A DNA stretch of 64,000 bases from RUG369 sp050949645 (lineage in GTDB: Bacteria; Planctomycetota; Planctomycetia; Pirellulales; Thermoguttaceae): positions 124,001 to 188,000 of the forward strand of contig JBMNGC010000001.1 in the NCBI GenBank assembly GCA_050949645.1. The letters are read 5' to 3'. Of this stretch, positions 42,961 through 51,954 are shown piece by piece. The notes beneath the pieces were generated by a model that ran no database searches, was not told the DNA's origin, and was given only the letters and a program-made list of their open reading frames with translations. How positions within the stretch are numbered: position 1 is the stretch's first letter; the number at the start of each line of letters is the position of its first letter. Both the position numbers and the translations under genes were made by a program.

Positions 42961-45633
42961 ATGGCCAAACATCATAACCCGTTTCGTGTTTTCCGCCGCA
43001 ATCAAAAAGCCTGGATGGCGGCTCTTACCCTTTTCACGATGTTCTCTTTTATCGCGCTCGGTTCGATGGTACAGTGTATCGGCGCGAAAAACGAGGTAAC
43101 TGGTCCGCGCTATACCGACGTGGTGGCGACGACCCAGAAGTTCGGGAAACTCGACTATAATAATTTCCTTCGCGTCCGTCAGGATCTAACGATTCTCGGC
43201 GCTTTCCTCGACGCGCTCGCTCAGGCAGCCCAGGCATATCAGGCTCAGCCCTCTGATGCGCTTACCTCGCTGCGTATGGAAACCAACCTCGCGGCGTCGG
43301 ACGCGGAAGTCCTGGTCGACCGGTGGCTTGTGACGAAATTTGCCCAGAAAGAAAAACTCTATCCTGGCGAAGGCGCCGTCCTGGAATATCTTAGGAGTCT
43401 GACGCAGGTCATTCAGTATAACGAGAATAATGAGCCGAACGTCGGCTCTATTCCCGCCGACGCCATCGCGACCGCGATGCGCAGCGTCGGTCTCAATGAA
43501 CCTGGACTTCGCGATCTGCTCAGCGCGCAGATTGCTTACGAGCGTTTAATTCGCAGAGTTGACGCCGGTCGTCGCATGGATCCGTGGTACAACCAGATCG
43601 GAATCGCGCAGATAGGGTTCGGTCACGGTGAACTTCTTTCCTCGCCGGGCGACGCGCTCGTGGCGTTCGACGCGCTCAATCGCATGGCGAAGGCAAAGGT
43701 TGCCGTCTTTAAAGCAAGCGCGTTTGTCGATCAGATCGACGACCCGAGCGATCTCGTCGCGCGTCAGTTCTATGAGCAATATAAGAACATGACCTTCCAC
43801 GCCGACTCTGAGACTCCAGGCTTTACCCAGCCTAACAAAATGGCGCTTGAGATCGTTCGCGCAGATATTGACGACGAGGCGCTCGACGCGATCTCAATGG
43901 ACGACGTCCAACAGTATTACGAAGAACACAAAGAAGAATTTCGCATCCCGCGAGCCTCCGATTCTGCCGCTGATTCTGCGACGGATCCCGCCGCTGAGGC
44001 CGTGACGCTTCCTGACGTCGACGTCCCGACCCTTGACGCGTTCCCCGATTCCGCGCTGGATATTTTCGGGACCGAGGAAACTGACCCCCTCGAGGAAGCC
44101 GCGCCAGTAGAGGCGACCGATTCTGTTGAGGACGCCGCGCCTTCTGAGGAGACTGCTCCTGTTGAAGAGGCTACGCCTTCTGAGGAGACCGATCCTACTG
44201 AGGAAGCCGCGAACTATATGACGTCCGAAGCGCTCATTGCCTACCAGCAGGAAGCTGAAGACGAGGAATCCGCGGTCGACGCCCCGGTTGACGAAGACGT
44301 TGCTGTCGACGAAGAACCTGCCGTTGACGCTCCTGTTGACGAAGACGTTGCCGTCGACGAAGAACCTGCGGTCGACGCTCCTGTTGACGAGGACGTTGCC
44401 GTCGACGAAGAACCTGCGGTCGACGCTCCCGTTGACGAGGACGTTGCTGTCGACGAAGAACCTGCCGTTGACGCTCCTGTTGACGAGGACGTTGCCGTCG
44501 ACGAAGAACCTGCCGTTGACGCTCCCGTTGACGAGGACGTTGCCGTCGACGCTCCAGTTGACGAGGACATTCCTGTCGATGAGGATCCAGCGGTCGACGT
44601 TCCTGTTGAAGACGTCCTTACCGATCTGGATTTGGATTCCGAGTACCTTGCGCTTGAAGACGTCGAACGTTTCATTCGCACTCGGATCGCCGCTGAGCGC
44701 ATCGAAGCGAAGATGGCGGAACTTACCGAGCAACTTCAGAACTACTATCGGGAAACGATCACCGATAGCGACGGCGGCGGCGCGGGTACAGTCGACATGA
44801 AGGCGTATGCCGAAACTAACGGTCTCAAGTACCTTGCTACGGCTCCGAATGGCGAGGACGTTGATTCTGCGCTTCTCATTTCCCAGGACGAAGCGGTGAT
44901 CATGGATCTTCTTCCCGCCGATACGCTTCAGGAGATCTTTGAATCAATGCCTTTGGTAAACGCTCCTCGGCGCATCGGGGTCTATGCTCCTGAAACCAAT
45001 CCGATGCAAAAATTCAATCCGCCGACCGCTTACTACGTTTTCCGCGCAGTCGAAACGAAGGCCGCAAATACTCCTGAGTACGAGGATATCCAAGACCTTG
45101 TCGCGGAGACCTGGAAGCTTCGTAAAGCGAGCAAGCTTGCGAGCGACGCCGCTCAGGAATTCGCGGAAAAGGCCAAGGCGGATGGCGCCGATTTCGACAA
45201 GCTCGCCGCCGAGGCGAGCGTACCAGTTGTCGAGACGGAGAGATTCTCTTGGTTCAAGTCTTCGATTCAGAGCTACGCTCAGCCGTCTGAGATTCGCGAG
45301 GCGGGCGTTGAAGTCGGAGAGGCGGATCGTGAGAACAAGGAAATCGTGGCGCCCGGCTGGGCCTTCTACGAGACAGTCTTCGGACTCGAACAGGACGAGG
45401 TTGGATATTGTGAGAACCAGCCGAAGGACCGCTCCTTTGTCGTGAAGGTCGTCGAAAAGGACGAGCCTGATACCGAAGGACTCGACCAGATCAGCTCTGA
45501 TCCGTCCGTGGCCTATGTTATGATGTGGATTCGTCGTTCTCGCCTTGAGAAGTTCCACGCCGACTTTATCAGGGGACTCCGCGACCAGGCCGGTTTTGAA
45601 TGGGTCTGGATTCCCCGAGTTGAAGATCGCTGA
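42961..45633 (+). CDS. PpiD/SurA-like membrane-anchored periplasmic folding protein with an acidic tandem repeat
   Basis: 890 aa from ATG 42961; upstream in-frame TTG/ATG codons exist but the N-terminus MAKHHNPFRVFRRNQKAWM followed by one membrane helix (AALTLFTMFSFIALGSMV) is the usual PpiD-type anchor. The SurA_N-like helical region (residues about 50-300) includes LVDRWLVTKFAQKEKLYPG and VGLNEPGLRDLLSAQIAYERLI. VQQYYEEHKEEFRIP is the typical link to the parvulin part. In place of a clear parvulin domain there is a Glu/Asp/Val insertion (about 340-560) with a 16-residue repeat. The C-terminal PpiD-like part (700-890) has DIQDLVAETWKLRKASKLA and KADGADFDKLAAEASV. Prolyl isomerase activity is not assured. 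The unit ends at the hairpin at 45693. Confidence 0.75.
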   Translation: MAKHHNPFRVFRRNQKAWMAALTLFTMFSFIALGSMVQCIGAKNEVTGPRYTDVVATTQKFGKLDYNNFLRVRQDLTILGAFLDALAQAAQAYQAQPSDALTSLRMETNLAASDAEVLVDRWLVTKFAQKEKLYPGEGAVLEYLRSLTQVIQYNENNEPNVGSIPADAIATAMRSVGLNEPGLRDLLSAQIAYERLIRRVDAGRRMDPWYNQIGIAQIGFGHGELLSSPGDALVAFDALNRMAKAKVAVFKASAFVDQIDDPSDLVARQFYEQYKNMTFHADSETPGFTQPNKMALEIVRADIDDEALDAISMDDVQQYYEEHKEEFRIPRASDSAADSATDPAAEAVTLPDVDVPTLDAFPDSALDIFGTEETDPLEEAAPVEATDSVEDAAPSEETAPVEEATPSEETDPTEEAANYMTSEALIAYQQEAEDEESAVDAPVDEDVAVDEEPAVDAPVDEDVAVDEEPAVDAPVDEDVAVDEEPAVDAPVDEDVAVDEEPAVDAPVDEDVAVDEEPAVDAPVDEDVAVDAPVDEDIPVDEDPAVDVPVEDVLTDLDLDSEYLALEDVERFIRTRIAAERIEAKMAELTEQLQNYYRETITDSDGGGAGTVDMKAYAETNGLKYLATAPNGEDVDSALLISQDEAVIMDLLPADTLQEIFESMPLVNAPRRIGVYAPETNPMQKFNPPTAYYVFRAVETKAANTPEYEDIQDLVAETWKLRKASKLASDAAQEFAEKAKADGADFDKLAAEASVPVVETERFSWFKSSIQSYAQPSEIREAGVEVGEADRENKEIVAPGWAFYETVFGLEQDEVGYCENQPKDRSFVVKVVEKDEPDTEGLDQISSDPSVAYVMMWIRRSRLEKFHADFIRGLRDQAGFEWVWIPRVEDR
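44278..44595 (+). repeat. 48-bp tandem repeat inside the PpiD-like gene
   Basis: Five full 48-bp units (44278-44517) coding DAPVDEDVAVDEEPAV, one 30-bp partial unit (44518-44547) and one diverged unit (44548-44595, DAPVDEDIPVDEDPAV). Differences between units are mostly third-base changes. All indels are multiples of 3, so the array can vary in number without breaking the frame. Confidence 0.93.
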
Positions 45634-45692
45634 TCTTTAACTTCAGTTAACTTAACGTTGGACGACCTCTCGTCGTCTGCATCATCCTTTAT

Positions 45693-45732
45693 GGACGCTG
45701 AGCTCCTCACGATTTCAGCGTCCTTTTTTTTT
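45693..45732 (+). terminator. Rho-independent terminator of the PpiD-like gene
   Basis: GGACGCTGA (45693-45701) pairs with TCAGCGTCC (45715-45723), 13-nt loop, followed by nine T. Confidence 0.9.
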
Positions 45733-45755
45733 ACGACAGCACAAGGAGCGTTCAC

Positions 45756-46478
45756 GTGAAAAGATCGCGAAAGCGCAGAGCATTTGTTAAGGTCGCTCGC
45801 AATGCGCTCAGAGCTCGTCGCATGCCGAAGCTCCAGGGCAAACGCCGACGAACGATTGCATGCTACGCGCTCGTCATGTCGCGAAGCTTTCCCGAACGCT
45901 TTGTGCGTCATCTCGCGACGGTCGCAATCCACAAGACGTACGTCTTCCTATACTGCGCGTATGCCGGCATGCCTTTTCGCGGACTCATGCACGACTGGTC
46001 GAAGCTGTCGCCGACAGAGTTTTTGGAGTCGGTTAAATACTTCAACGGACGGAGTTCGCCCGTTGGAATCTGTAGAGAAATTGAGGGATGTAGTCTGGCG
46101 TGGTTGCATCATAAGGGACGCAATAAACATCACTACGAATATTGGCAGGACTTCGTGAGCGAATCGGGGACCTTCAGCATGACCCCCAATATGATCTTTC
46201 CCTTACCAATGCCGTATCGATACGCGCTTGAAATGATTTGCGACACGATCGCCGCTTCGCGCGCTTACAATGGTTCTCGTTTCAGCTACGACCTGCTTGT
46301 CCAATGGTGGCTTAACTACAGCAAGATTCCTATCAACATGCACCCTCAAACGAAGCGTTTCGTTCAGGCGATGTTCAAAGAGCTCCATCGCGAGGGAAAT
46401 TGTCGCGCTTTACGGCGTTCAAAAGAAATATACGACCGCGCGCAGCTCGAACCTACGCTTGAAAATCTAGAAGATTGA
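45756..46478 (+). CDS. DUF5662-family protein
   Basis: 240 aa from GTG 45756, behind AAGGAG. After a basic N-terminal extension of about 50 residues it shows MHDWSKLSPTEFLESVKYF, SLAWLHHKGRNKHHYEYW, MPYRYALEMICDTIAASRAY and a C-terminal helix. This closely follows DUF5662 proteins of gut Firmicutes and their phages as I remember them. The conserved HD, HH and HHxxxW positions suggest a metal-binding, HD-like hydrolase fold, but no activity is known. Planctomycete ownership is odd and horizontal transfer is likely. It stands alone between a terminator and the converging polysaccharide cluster. Confidence 0.8.
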   Translation: MKRSRKRRAFVKVARNALRARRMPKLQGKRRRTIACYALVMSRSFPERFVRHLATVAIHKTYVFLYCAYAGMPFRGLMHDWSKLSPTEFLESVKYFNGRSSPVGICREIEGCSLAWLHHKGRNKHHYEYWQDFVSESGTFSMTPNMIFPLPMPYRYALEMICDTIAASRAYNGSRFSYDLLVQWWLNYSKIPINMHPQTKRFVQAMFKELHREGNCRALRRSKEIYDRAQLEPTLENLED

Positions 46479-46509
46479 CGCTTGAACCGCGCGACTTGCG
46501 CCGCACGAA

Positions 46510-47487
46510 TTATGAAAGCGCGGACTTATACCATTCGATCGCTTCGGCGAGTCCTCTGGCAAAGCTGTAGTCAGGCGCATAACCGAGCATGGCTTTTGCT
46601 CTACTGATATCGGCGAGGCTGTGGCGAATATCGCCGCTCCGCGGCGGTCCGAAGTAGGGTTCGACGTCAAGGCCGAGCGCTTCGACGATCGCCTGGTACA
46701 CGTCGATCAGGCGTTCCGACGCTCCAAACGCAATATTAAAGACCTTACCCGACGCTTCTTTTAAAGCCAGACACGCCTTTAAATTAGCTTCGATCACATT
46801 TTCTATATACGTGAAATCGCGACTCTGTTCGCCGTCGCCGTTGATCGTTGGACGTCCCCCTTCGAGGAGGGTCCTGATAAAGCGCGGAATGACCGCCGCG
46901 TACGCCCCGTTAGGGTCTTGCCGCCTGCCGAAAACATTGAAGTACCGCAGCCCGATCGTCGCGAGTCCGTAGTGCATCGTGTATTGCTTTGCCCACTCCT
47001 CGTCGCAGCGCTTGGTGAGCGCGTAGGGTGATAGCGCCGCGCCCTCGCGTCCTTCGCATTTCGGAAGATTGAGCTCGTCTCCGTATACCGACGAGCTCGA
47101 CGCATAGATGAACTTCGTTACGCCTGCTCGTCTGGCGCCCTCGAGCATGTTGAGCATCCCCTGAATGTTGTTCGCGCAATAAAAGAGGGGCAATTTGATC
47201 GAGCGTGGGACGCTGCCCCACGCGGCATGATGCAGGACGTAATCGACGCCTTCGCATGCGGCGACGCAAACGTCGAGTTCCTTGACGTCCCCTTTAACGA
47301 ATTCATAGCGCGAATCGTCGAGGAAGAGCTCGACGTTCTCATATTTCCCGGTCGACAAGTCGTCGAGGCACCGAACGCGCACGCCCTTTCTTAGGAGCGC
47401 TTCGCACAGATTTGATCCGATAAAACCCGCGCCTCCCGTAACCAAGAACAGAGCGTCCTCGGGAAATCTTATTGATTCGTAGCCCAT
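46510..47487 (-). CDS. NAD-dependent nucleotide-sugar epimerase (WbpP/GalE-like)
   Basis: 325 aa extended short-chain dehydrogenase. Residues about 13-26: FLVTGGAGFIGSNLCEAL (NAD-binding GGxGFIG). YASSSSVYGDE and YALTKRCDEEW give the catalytic Ser/Tyr-xxx-Lys. LHHAAWGSVPRSIKLPLF, with SVPRS, is the signature of UDP-HexNAc C4-epimerases such as WbpP, TviC and Gne. GLRYFNVFGRRQDPNGAYAAV, INGDGEQSRDFTYIENV and DIRHSLADISRAKAMLGY complete the set. It would supply UDP-GalNAc/GalNAcA-type sugars to the polysaccharide. Last gene of the leftward cluster. Confidence 0.87.
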   Translation of the reverse strand: MGYESIRFPEDALFLVTGGAGFIGSNLCEALLRKGVRVRCLDDLSTGKYENVELFLDDSRYEFVKGDVKELDVCVAACEGVDYVLHHAAWGSVPRSIKLPLFYCANNIQGMLNMLEGARRAGVTKFIYASSSSVYGDELNLPKCEGREGAALSPYALTKRCDEEWAKQYTMHYGLATIGLRYFNVFGRRQDPNGAYAAVIPRFIRTLLEGGRPTINGDGEQSRDFTYIENVIEANLKACLALKEASGKVFNIAFGASERLIDVYQAIVEALGLDVEPYFGPPRSGDIRHSLADISRAKAMLGYAPDYSFARGLAEAIEWYKSALS

Positions 47488-47505
47488 ATTTCCCGTTCCT
47501 TTCTG

Positions 47506-48939
47506 TTAGTAGAAGTAACGGTAAACGTTGAACGCCAAGGTTATGAAAATAGTGGCCGCGTTGACGGTCCAAGTGAATACTTGATGAGGGCGTCGCGAGT
47601 ATTGATCAAGTCCAGCTGGAATCAACAGCATGAGGAGCGCGATAGCTGGCAACGACTGTCGCGGCGATAGAATCGTGAGTAACGAGTTTGCCTGCGCTAC
47701 CTTGTAGAAGAAGCAGACGATCACCAGGAGTAGGGGTATTGGGTCGTACTTCCTGTTCTTTAATGCGATGAGGACGCCGTAAATCATCGCAGGCAATAGC
47801 GTAACGTATGCCAGCATACCGTGGAAGGTATAGTTAATCGTCACCTCTTTAGTTTCGAAGTACGCCATGGTGACCGGCGGTAAGAATGGCGAGCATGCGA
47901 TGAAGAGGGGCGCGGATAGGAGCTTTGCAGCTGAGAATCGAGCGACGCCCGCCTTGCTGTCTCCTGCGATCGTCCGCTGAGTCGCGTCGATATTTAGCTG
48001 TACGAATTCTTCATACTCGGTTGTGAGTCCGCGATTGTCGCACCATCTCCAAAGGAACAGAGTCGCGCATAATAGCAGGATATTGGTGACGACAAGGAGA
48101 GTCGAACGCGGGCGATTTCTGAATCGGAAGAAGAGGAAGATAAGACCGCTCACAAGCAGGACAAAGATCGAAGCTGGGCGGCAGAAGATCATGAACGCAA
48201 TGGAGGCTAAGGCGGCGACGATCGAGACGAGCCAGCGGCGCCCCAAGAGGAAATTCGTCATGCTCCACACCGTCGTCAGGATGCACAGCAGTAACAGCGT
48301 GTCTTTCAGGTTACATGCGGCGAAGACGGTAAGAATCGGCGAAAACGCGAAGATGAGCGTTGTAACGATCGTCTTAAAGCGATCGGTATAGTTTGCCAGA
48401 ATTCCGAAGACGACGAGCACCGTGAGCGCAGATGCGATGGCGTTACCAATGCGTGCGGCGTAGAAGTTCGGCCCGAAGATCTTCATCATGAACGCGCCGA
48501 AGTACGGATAGCCCGAATATGCTCCGCTGTTGAATTGAATCTTCGTATGCTCAACCGTCGTGAGACCGTACTCCTGCCAGTATCCATAGATATACCTCAT
48601 GGACTCATGGTAGTTTATGTCGTCTCCGTTTCCCATAAACGGGAGGCCTAGAGGGTTAAACTGAGCAAATATAAATCCTAGGACAAAGACCTCGGCGACG
48701 CGGATGATCAGGCTGAGCGTAAAGATCTCAAAGAGCATCCGACCGTCGCTTATGGGACGCAGAGTATATCGCCTGGTCAACATTTTGACCGCGACGAAAT
48801 AGATCGGCAACGCGACGATCGAGATCATAAACAGGTTGAGCTGCAGAACAATCACCTGAAACGCAAAGACGAGTGCGAAACACAGGAAGATCTGTTTTTT
48901 CCAAATTCGGAAGAAATTCTGAATTTCAAATGGCAGCAC
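47506..48939 (-). CDS. Polytopic membrane protein, GT39-like or polysaccharide polymerase
   Basis: 477 aa, start GTG 48939 with GAGGGG 8 nt before it. About ten to eleven membrane helices. The first outer loop has GNGDDINYHESMRYIYGYW, with acidic residues placed like the DD/DE motif of lipid-linked-sugar glycosyltransferases. YPYFGAFMMKIFGPNFYAARIGNAIASAL follows, and AACNLKDTLLLLCILTTVW is also reminiscent of that superfamily. It could equally be the repeat-unit polymerase, since the cluster shows no Wzy. The gene is 18 bp from the epimerase. Confidence 0.7.
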   Translation of the reverse strand: MLPFEIQNFFRIWKKQIFLCFALVFAFQVIVLQLNLFMISIVALPIYFVAVKMLTRRYTLRPISDGRMLFEIFTLSLIIRVAEVFVLGFIFAQFNPLGLPFMGNGDDINYHESMRYIYGYWQEYGLTTVEHTKIQFNSGAYSGYPYFGAFMMKIFGPNFYAARIGNAIASALTVLVVFGILANYTDRFKTIVTTLIFAFSPILTVFAACNLKDTLLLLCILTTVWSMTNFLLGRRWLVSIVAALASIAFMIFCRPASIFVLLVSGLIFLFFRFRNRPRSTLLVVTNILLLCATLFLWRWCDNRGLTTEYEEFVQLNIDATQRTIAGDSKAGVARFSAAKLLSAPLFIACSPFLPPVTMAYFETKEVTINYTFHGMLAYVTLLPAMIYGVLIALKNRKYDPIPLLLVIVCFFYKVAQANSLLTILSPRQSLPAIALLMLLIPAGLDQYSRRPHQVFTWTVNAATIFITLAFNVYRYFY

Positions 48940-48989
48940 AGTTTTGCCCCTCTTGTCAAACGACGTGTTGGCTGTAGATGGGAACGTCG

Positions 48990-49997
48990 CTATTTCAGCG
49001 AGACGAGCGAGAAGGTTGTTTTGACGCCGTTAAAGTCGCCAAAGAGCCCGATCCTGGAGACGAAGGACGCGACGTCGGTCGGCTTGACCTGCGTTCGCGT
49101 GACGCCAAAGCTCATTTTATAATAATCCTTCGATTTTTCCTCGGCAAATGCGGAAACGTAATCGCGTCCGCCGTTCGGATAGGAAAAATAATCGCATTTG
49201 CCGCAATGTTGGACGATCGCGTCATGGCTGTCGCGGAGCTGACGCACGACTTCTTCATCAGATTGACCTGCGTGAAGAATCGAATGTCGCCAGCAATGCG
49301 ACCCGACGACGGCGAGCTCCTCGCGCGAGAGCGCTTCCGCCTGTTCCCAGGACATAAGGCCCGTGGAAGAATATTTTTCCCAAGCCTCTTCGCGATATTC
49401 CTTCGAGGAGTTTTCTTCTACTTCCTTGAGGAAGACGATAAGATCGTCCTCATTAAGTGAACGGACGTATGTAAGGAGCTCCATAGCCGTATTATAGCGA
49501 TCACGATCAGAATTGAGGGGGAAGGTCTTCTTGACCGACTCGACGTCAAGCTTCGTAAGGTTCGGATCGTAAGCGGCAACGAATGTATAATAGGAGGGCG
49601 TGCGCTGATTTGTTTCCGTTAGATGCGGCGAGATAAAGACCAGGAAGGGGATATTCTTCTCAATAAGGTACGGAGCGACGACCTCCGCCGTGTTCGCGTA
49701 GCCGTCGTCGAAGGTCAGCAAGAGTTCTTTTTTGCTGAACTTACGCTGCATAAATCGTTCGTAAAACTCGTCGGGCGAGAGGAAACGGTAGCGTTTTGCG
49801 AAAAAATCGATCTGCTTGCGGAACGCGTCGAACGTAATCTGATCCGCCTCGACCACCGGATGGACAATCGGTCCTTTTTTCACGCCATGATAAAATAAGA
49901 CGCGCGTTGAGTGAGGCAGACATTCCGCTAAAAACGCGCCGCCGCACGCTCCGATAAGACTTGCAACCTTTTTCTTAAATCCCACGTTCAGCCTCAT
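48990..49997 (-). CDS. Polysaccharide deacetylase (NodB-homology, CE4)
   Basis: 335 aa. LLLTFDDGYANTAEVVAPYL has the Asp-Asp of motif 1 (TFDDG). VGSHCWRHSIL gives the SH-xx-xH metal motif. YFSYPNGGRDY is motif 3. An N-terminal segment LIGACGGAFLAECL may be a weak membrane anchor. Removes N-acetyl groups from the polymer. A helical insert of about 100 residues (130-220, FLKEVEENSSKEYREEA) lies between motifs 1 and 2, as in exosortase-cluster deacetylases. Its start overlaps the acyltransferase stop (ATGA). Confidence 0.88.
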   Translation of the reverse strand: MRLNVGFKKKVASLIGACGGAFLAECLPHSTRVLFYHGVKKGPIVHPVVEADQITFDAFRKQIDFFAKRYRFLSPDEFYERFMQRKFSKKELLLTFDDGYANTAEVVAPYLIEKNIPFLVFISPHLTETNQRTPSYYTFVAAYDPNLTKLDVESVKKTFPLNSDRDRYNTAMELLTYVRSLNEDDLIVFLKEVEENSSKEYREEAWEKYSSTGLMSWEQAEALSREELAVVGSHCWRHSILHAGQSDEEVVRQLRDSHDAIVQHCGKCDYFSYPNGGRDYVSAFAEEKSKDYYKMSFGVTRTQVKPTDVASFVSRIGLFGDFNGVKTTFSLVSLK

Positions 49998-50581
49998 TCA
50001 CTCTTCGTCTCGTCGTCATGCGAGACAGCACGGATTGTTTCATAACTCTGGCGCGTTTCTCCTTCAGGCGCCTCCAGCTCCTTTTTGACAACGGCGGGTA
50101 ATCCCGCGCAGACGCAATAATCTGGCAAGGAGCGATTCACGACGGAATTCGCGCCGACAACCGTGCCGCGTCCGACCGTCACGCCTGGAAGCACAACGAC
50201 GTGCGAACCGATCCAACTTCCGCGTTTGATGGTAATCGGCGCCGATTTCCCCTTGCCGTATCGGTAACTTCCGTTGACGGAGGTATGATTGGTGGACGTA
50301 ATCATAACCTTGTGCCCGATGATGGCTTCGTCTTCGATAACGATCGGGTCGCGCAGCAGGAAGACGCAGTTAGGACCGAGCCAGACGTCGTCGCCGACGA
50401 ACAGGTTGCGGAGTCTCGAAAAACGGACGTCGGAGGGTACTTGGAAGCGTTTGCCGCATTTCCCCATAGCGATGGAATAGAGGCGTCCGCGGAATCGCTG
50501 AAAAAACGGCGAATCTGGCATCCAGTTCGTCGTAACTCTCACAAACCACGCCCAAATTACATCCAGCTTTCGGCAAATCAT
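49994..50581 (-). CDS. Left-handed beta-helix acyltransferase (WbbJ/CysE type)
   Basis: 195 aa with hexapeptide repeats: IEDEAIIGHKVMITSTNH, IKRGSWIGSHVVVLPGVTVGRGTVVGANSVVN. These fold as a left-handed beta-helix, with the catalytic His probably in TNHTSVNG or near it. Usual role: O-acetylation of a sugar during polysaccharide synthesis. It overlaps the deacetylase gene by 4 bp and follows the GT4 gene by 40 bp, with GGAG before its ATG. Confidence 0.87.
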   Translation of the reverse strand: MICRKLDVIWAWFVRVTTNWMPDSPFFQRFRGRLYSIAMGKCGKRFQVPSDVRFSRLRNLFVGDDVWLGPNCVFLLRDPIVIEDEAIIGHKVMITSTNHTSVNGSYRYGKGKSAPITIKRGSWIGSHVVVLPGVTVGRGTVVGANSVVNRSLPDYCVCAGLPAVVKKELEAPEGETRQSYETIRAVSHDDETKSE

Positions 50582-50621
50582 CTCCGTTTTTCTCCTGTGT
50601 TGTCGCCGTCAGATGCAGAAG

Positions 50622-51830
50622 TCAATCCGAATCGCGTCCATTCATTTGATCAAGGATCCCTACGATTTTACTGGCGAACTTATCGTAAGTCGTTTCTCGA
50701 ACTTTATCGTAACCGTTGGCGATGAGTCCGCGTCGGAGCTCTTCGTCCTCGATGACGCAATCGATAGCGTCGGCGATAGCGGCGGGGGCCTTAGGGGGCA
50801 CGAGGAGTCCGTCTTTGCCGTCGTCGATGGTAGTCGGAAGTCCTCCGACTGCGCTCGCGATCACGGGCAGTCCCTGCGAGAGCGATTCGATGAGGACGAA
50901 GCCTGCGCCTTCAGAGAGGGTCGGGAGCACAAAGAGGTCGGCATTTCGCATATTCTCATAGATTTCCTCTCTTCCCAGGTAACCTGGAAATGAAACGCGA
51001 TCCTCAAGACCATTCTTTTTGATCGTTTCGTCGAGGAGCTTATTATATGCGGCGAATTTATCGCTTCTCGTACCGATGCATACAAGTTCGACTTTACGTT
51101 GCGTGCGAAGGAGCGAGAGCGCTTCAATCAGATATTGCACGCCCTTTTCTGGGCGAACGAACCCGACAAAGAGGATCCGAATCGTGTCGTTTTGGCACGT
51201 GTCTTCACGAAAATAGATATCCTCTTCAAGAACAGGCGCGCCGATGATGTTATACCGCGTATATCCATCAACGCGGTCGAAGAGCTCCTCCCCAAAGCAG
51301 AGGAACGCGCCGTCAGTCCTCTCCACTCCGCGCTTAATGGTATTTTCCCAACGTTTTGCATAGAGGAGAGCAAGATTATCCATGATGAAACCGTTGCGCC
51401 GATGCGACTTAATCAGCGCTATAGGGTTGCCGACGAGCCAATGGAGCGGCCTGAAGTCGCCCTGTTGGCAGGTTTTGTAGAACGCGCCTACGGCAGGAAA
51501 CATTCCACGTAGAAAGACGTCGCCGGGTTCTGCGAGCGCTTCTTTCCACGCCTTTTTGTATTCTCCTAGATACTTGAAAGAATTTAGAGTCGAACGAGCG
51601 CGAGGGTGGGCGACTAATACCACGTTATCCGCAAGTCTAAGCGCGAGATTATCGCTTTTCGTCTCTTCCTTCGGCGCGCACCAGGTAACCTTCTCATAAT
51701 ATTCCGCGAGAAGATTAACGAGCATCCCATGCGCAAAATGGGTGTATAATCCGGTCTCGTCGCGGAATCCGCCGCCTCCGCCATTGCCAACGATTATGAG
51801 ATTCTTGCGTTTCATTCCAAATTTACTCAT
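50622..51830 (-). CDS. Glycosyltransferase family 4
   Basis: 402 aa, GT-B fold. The N-terminal half begins LIIVGNGGGGGFRDETGLY (Gly-rich acceptor-side loop). The C-terminal half has ILFVGFVRPEKGVQYLIEAL, SFPGYLGREEIYENMRNADLFVLPTLSEGAGFVLIESLSQGLPVIAS and a GLLVPP segment, the classic GT4 donor-binding block with the ExxxxxxxE pattern. Sugar unknown. The ribosome site is weak at the chosen start; ATG 51815 is an alternative. Confidence 0.92.
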   Translation of the reverse strand: MSKFGMKRKNLIIVGNGGGGGFRDETGLYTHFAHGMLVNLLAEYYEKVTWCAPKEETKSDNLALRLADNVVLVAHPRARSTLNSFKYLGEYKKAWKEALAEPGDVFLRGMFPAVGAFYKTCQQGDFRPLHWLVGNPIALIKSHRRNGFIMDNLALLYAKRWENTIKRGVERTDGAFLCFGEELFDRVDGYTRYNIIGAPVLEEDIYFREDTCQNDTIRILFVGFVRPEKGVQYLIEALSLLRTQRKVELVCIGTRSDKFAAYNKLLDETIKKNGLEDRVSFPGYLGREEIYENMRNADLFVLPTLSEGAGFVLIESLSQGLPVIASAVGGLPTTIDDGKDGLLVPPKAPAAIADAIDCVIEDEELRRGLIANGYDKVRETTYDKFASKIVGILDQMNGRDSD

Positions 51831-51954
51831 TGAAGGGTTTATGGAGAACTTTCACAAGGGGGCGAACGCGATATATTCCGTGCGAGTCATCAAACGCCCA
51901 TTCTTCCCGACTCGAATCGCCGAACCGTATGAGAAGCGCGAGTAAAGCAGAATT

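Noticed and set aside
44278..44595. Tandem repeat as a CRISPR array
   Set aside because: Units are contiguous, in frame and coding, without unique spacers.
43894..44733. Long minus-strand open frame opposite the PpiD-like repeat
   Set aside because: It exists only because the GAC/GTC-rich 48-bp repeat has no stop on either strand; no ribosome site or family likeness.
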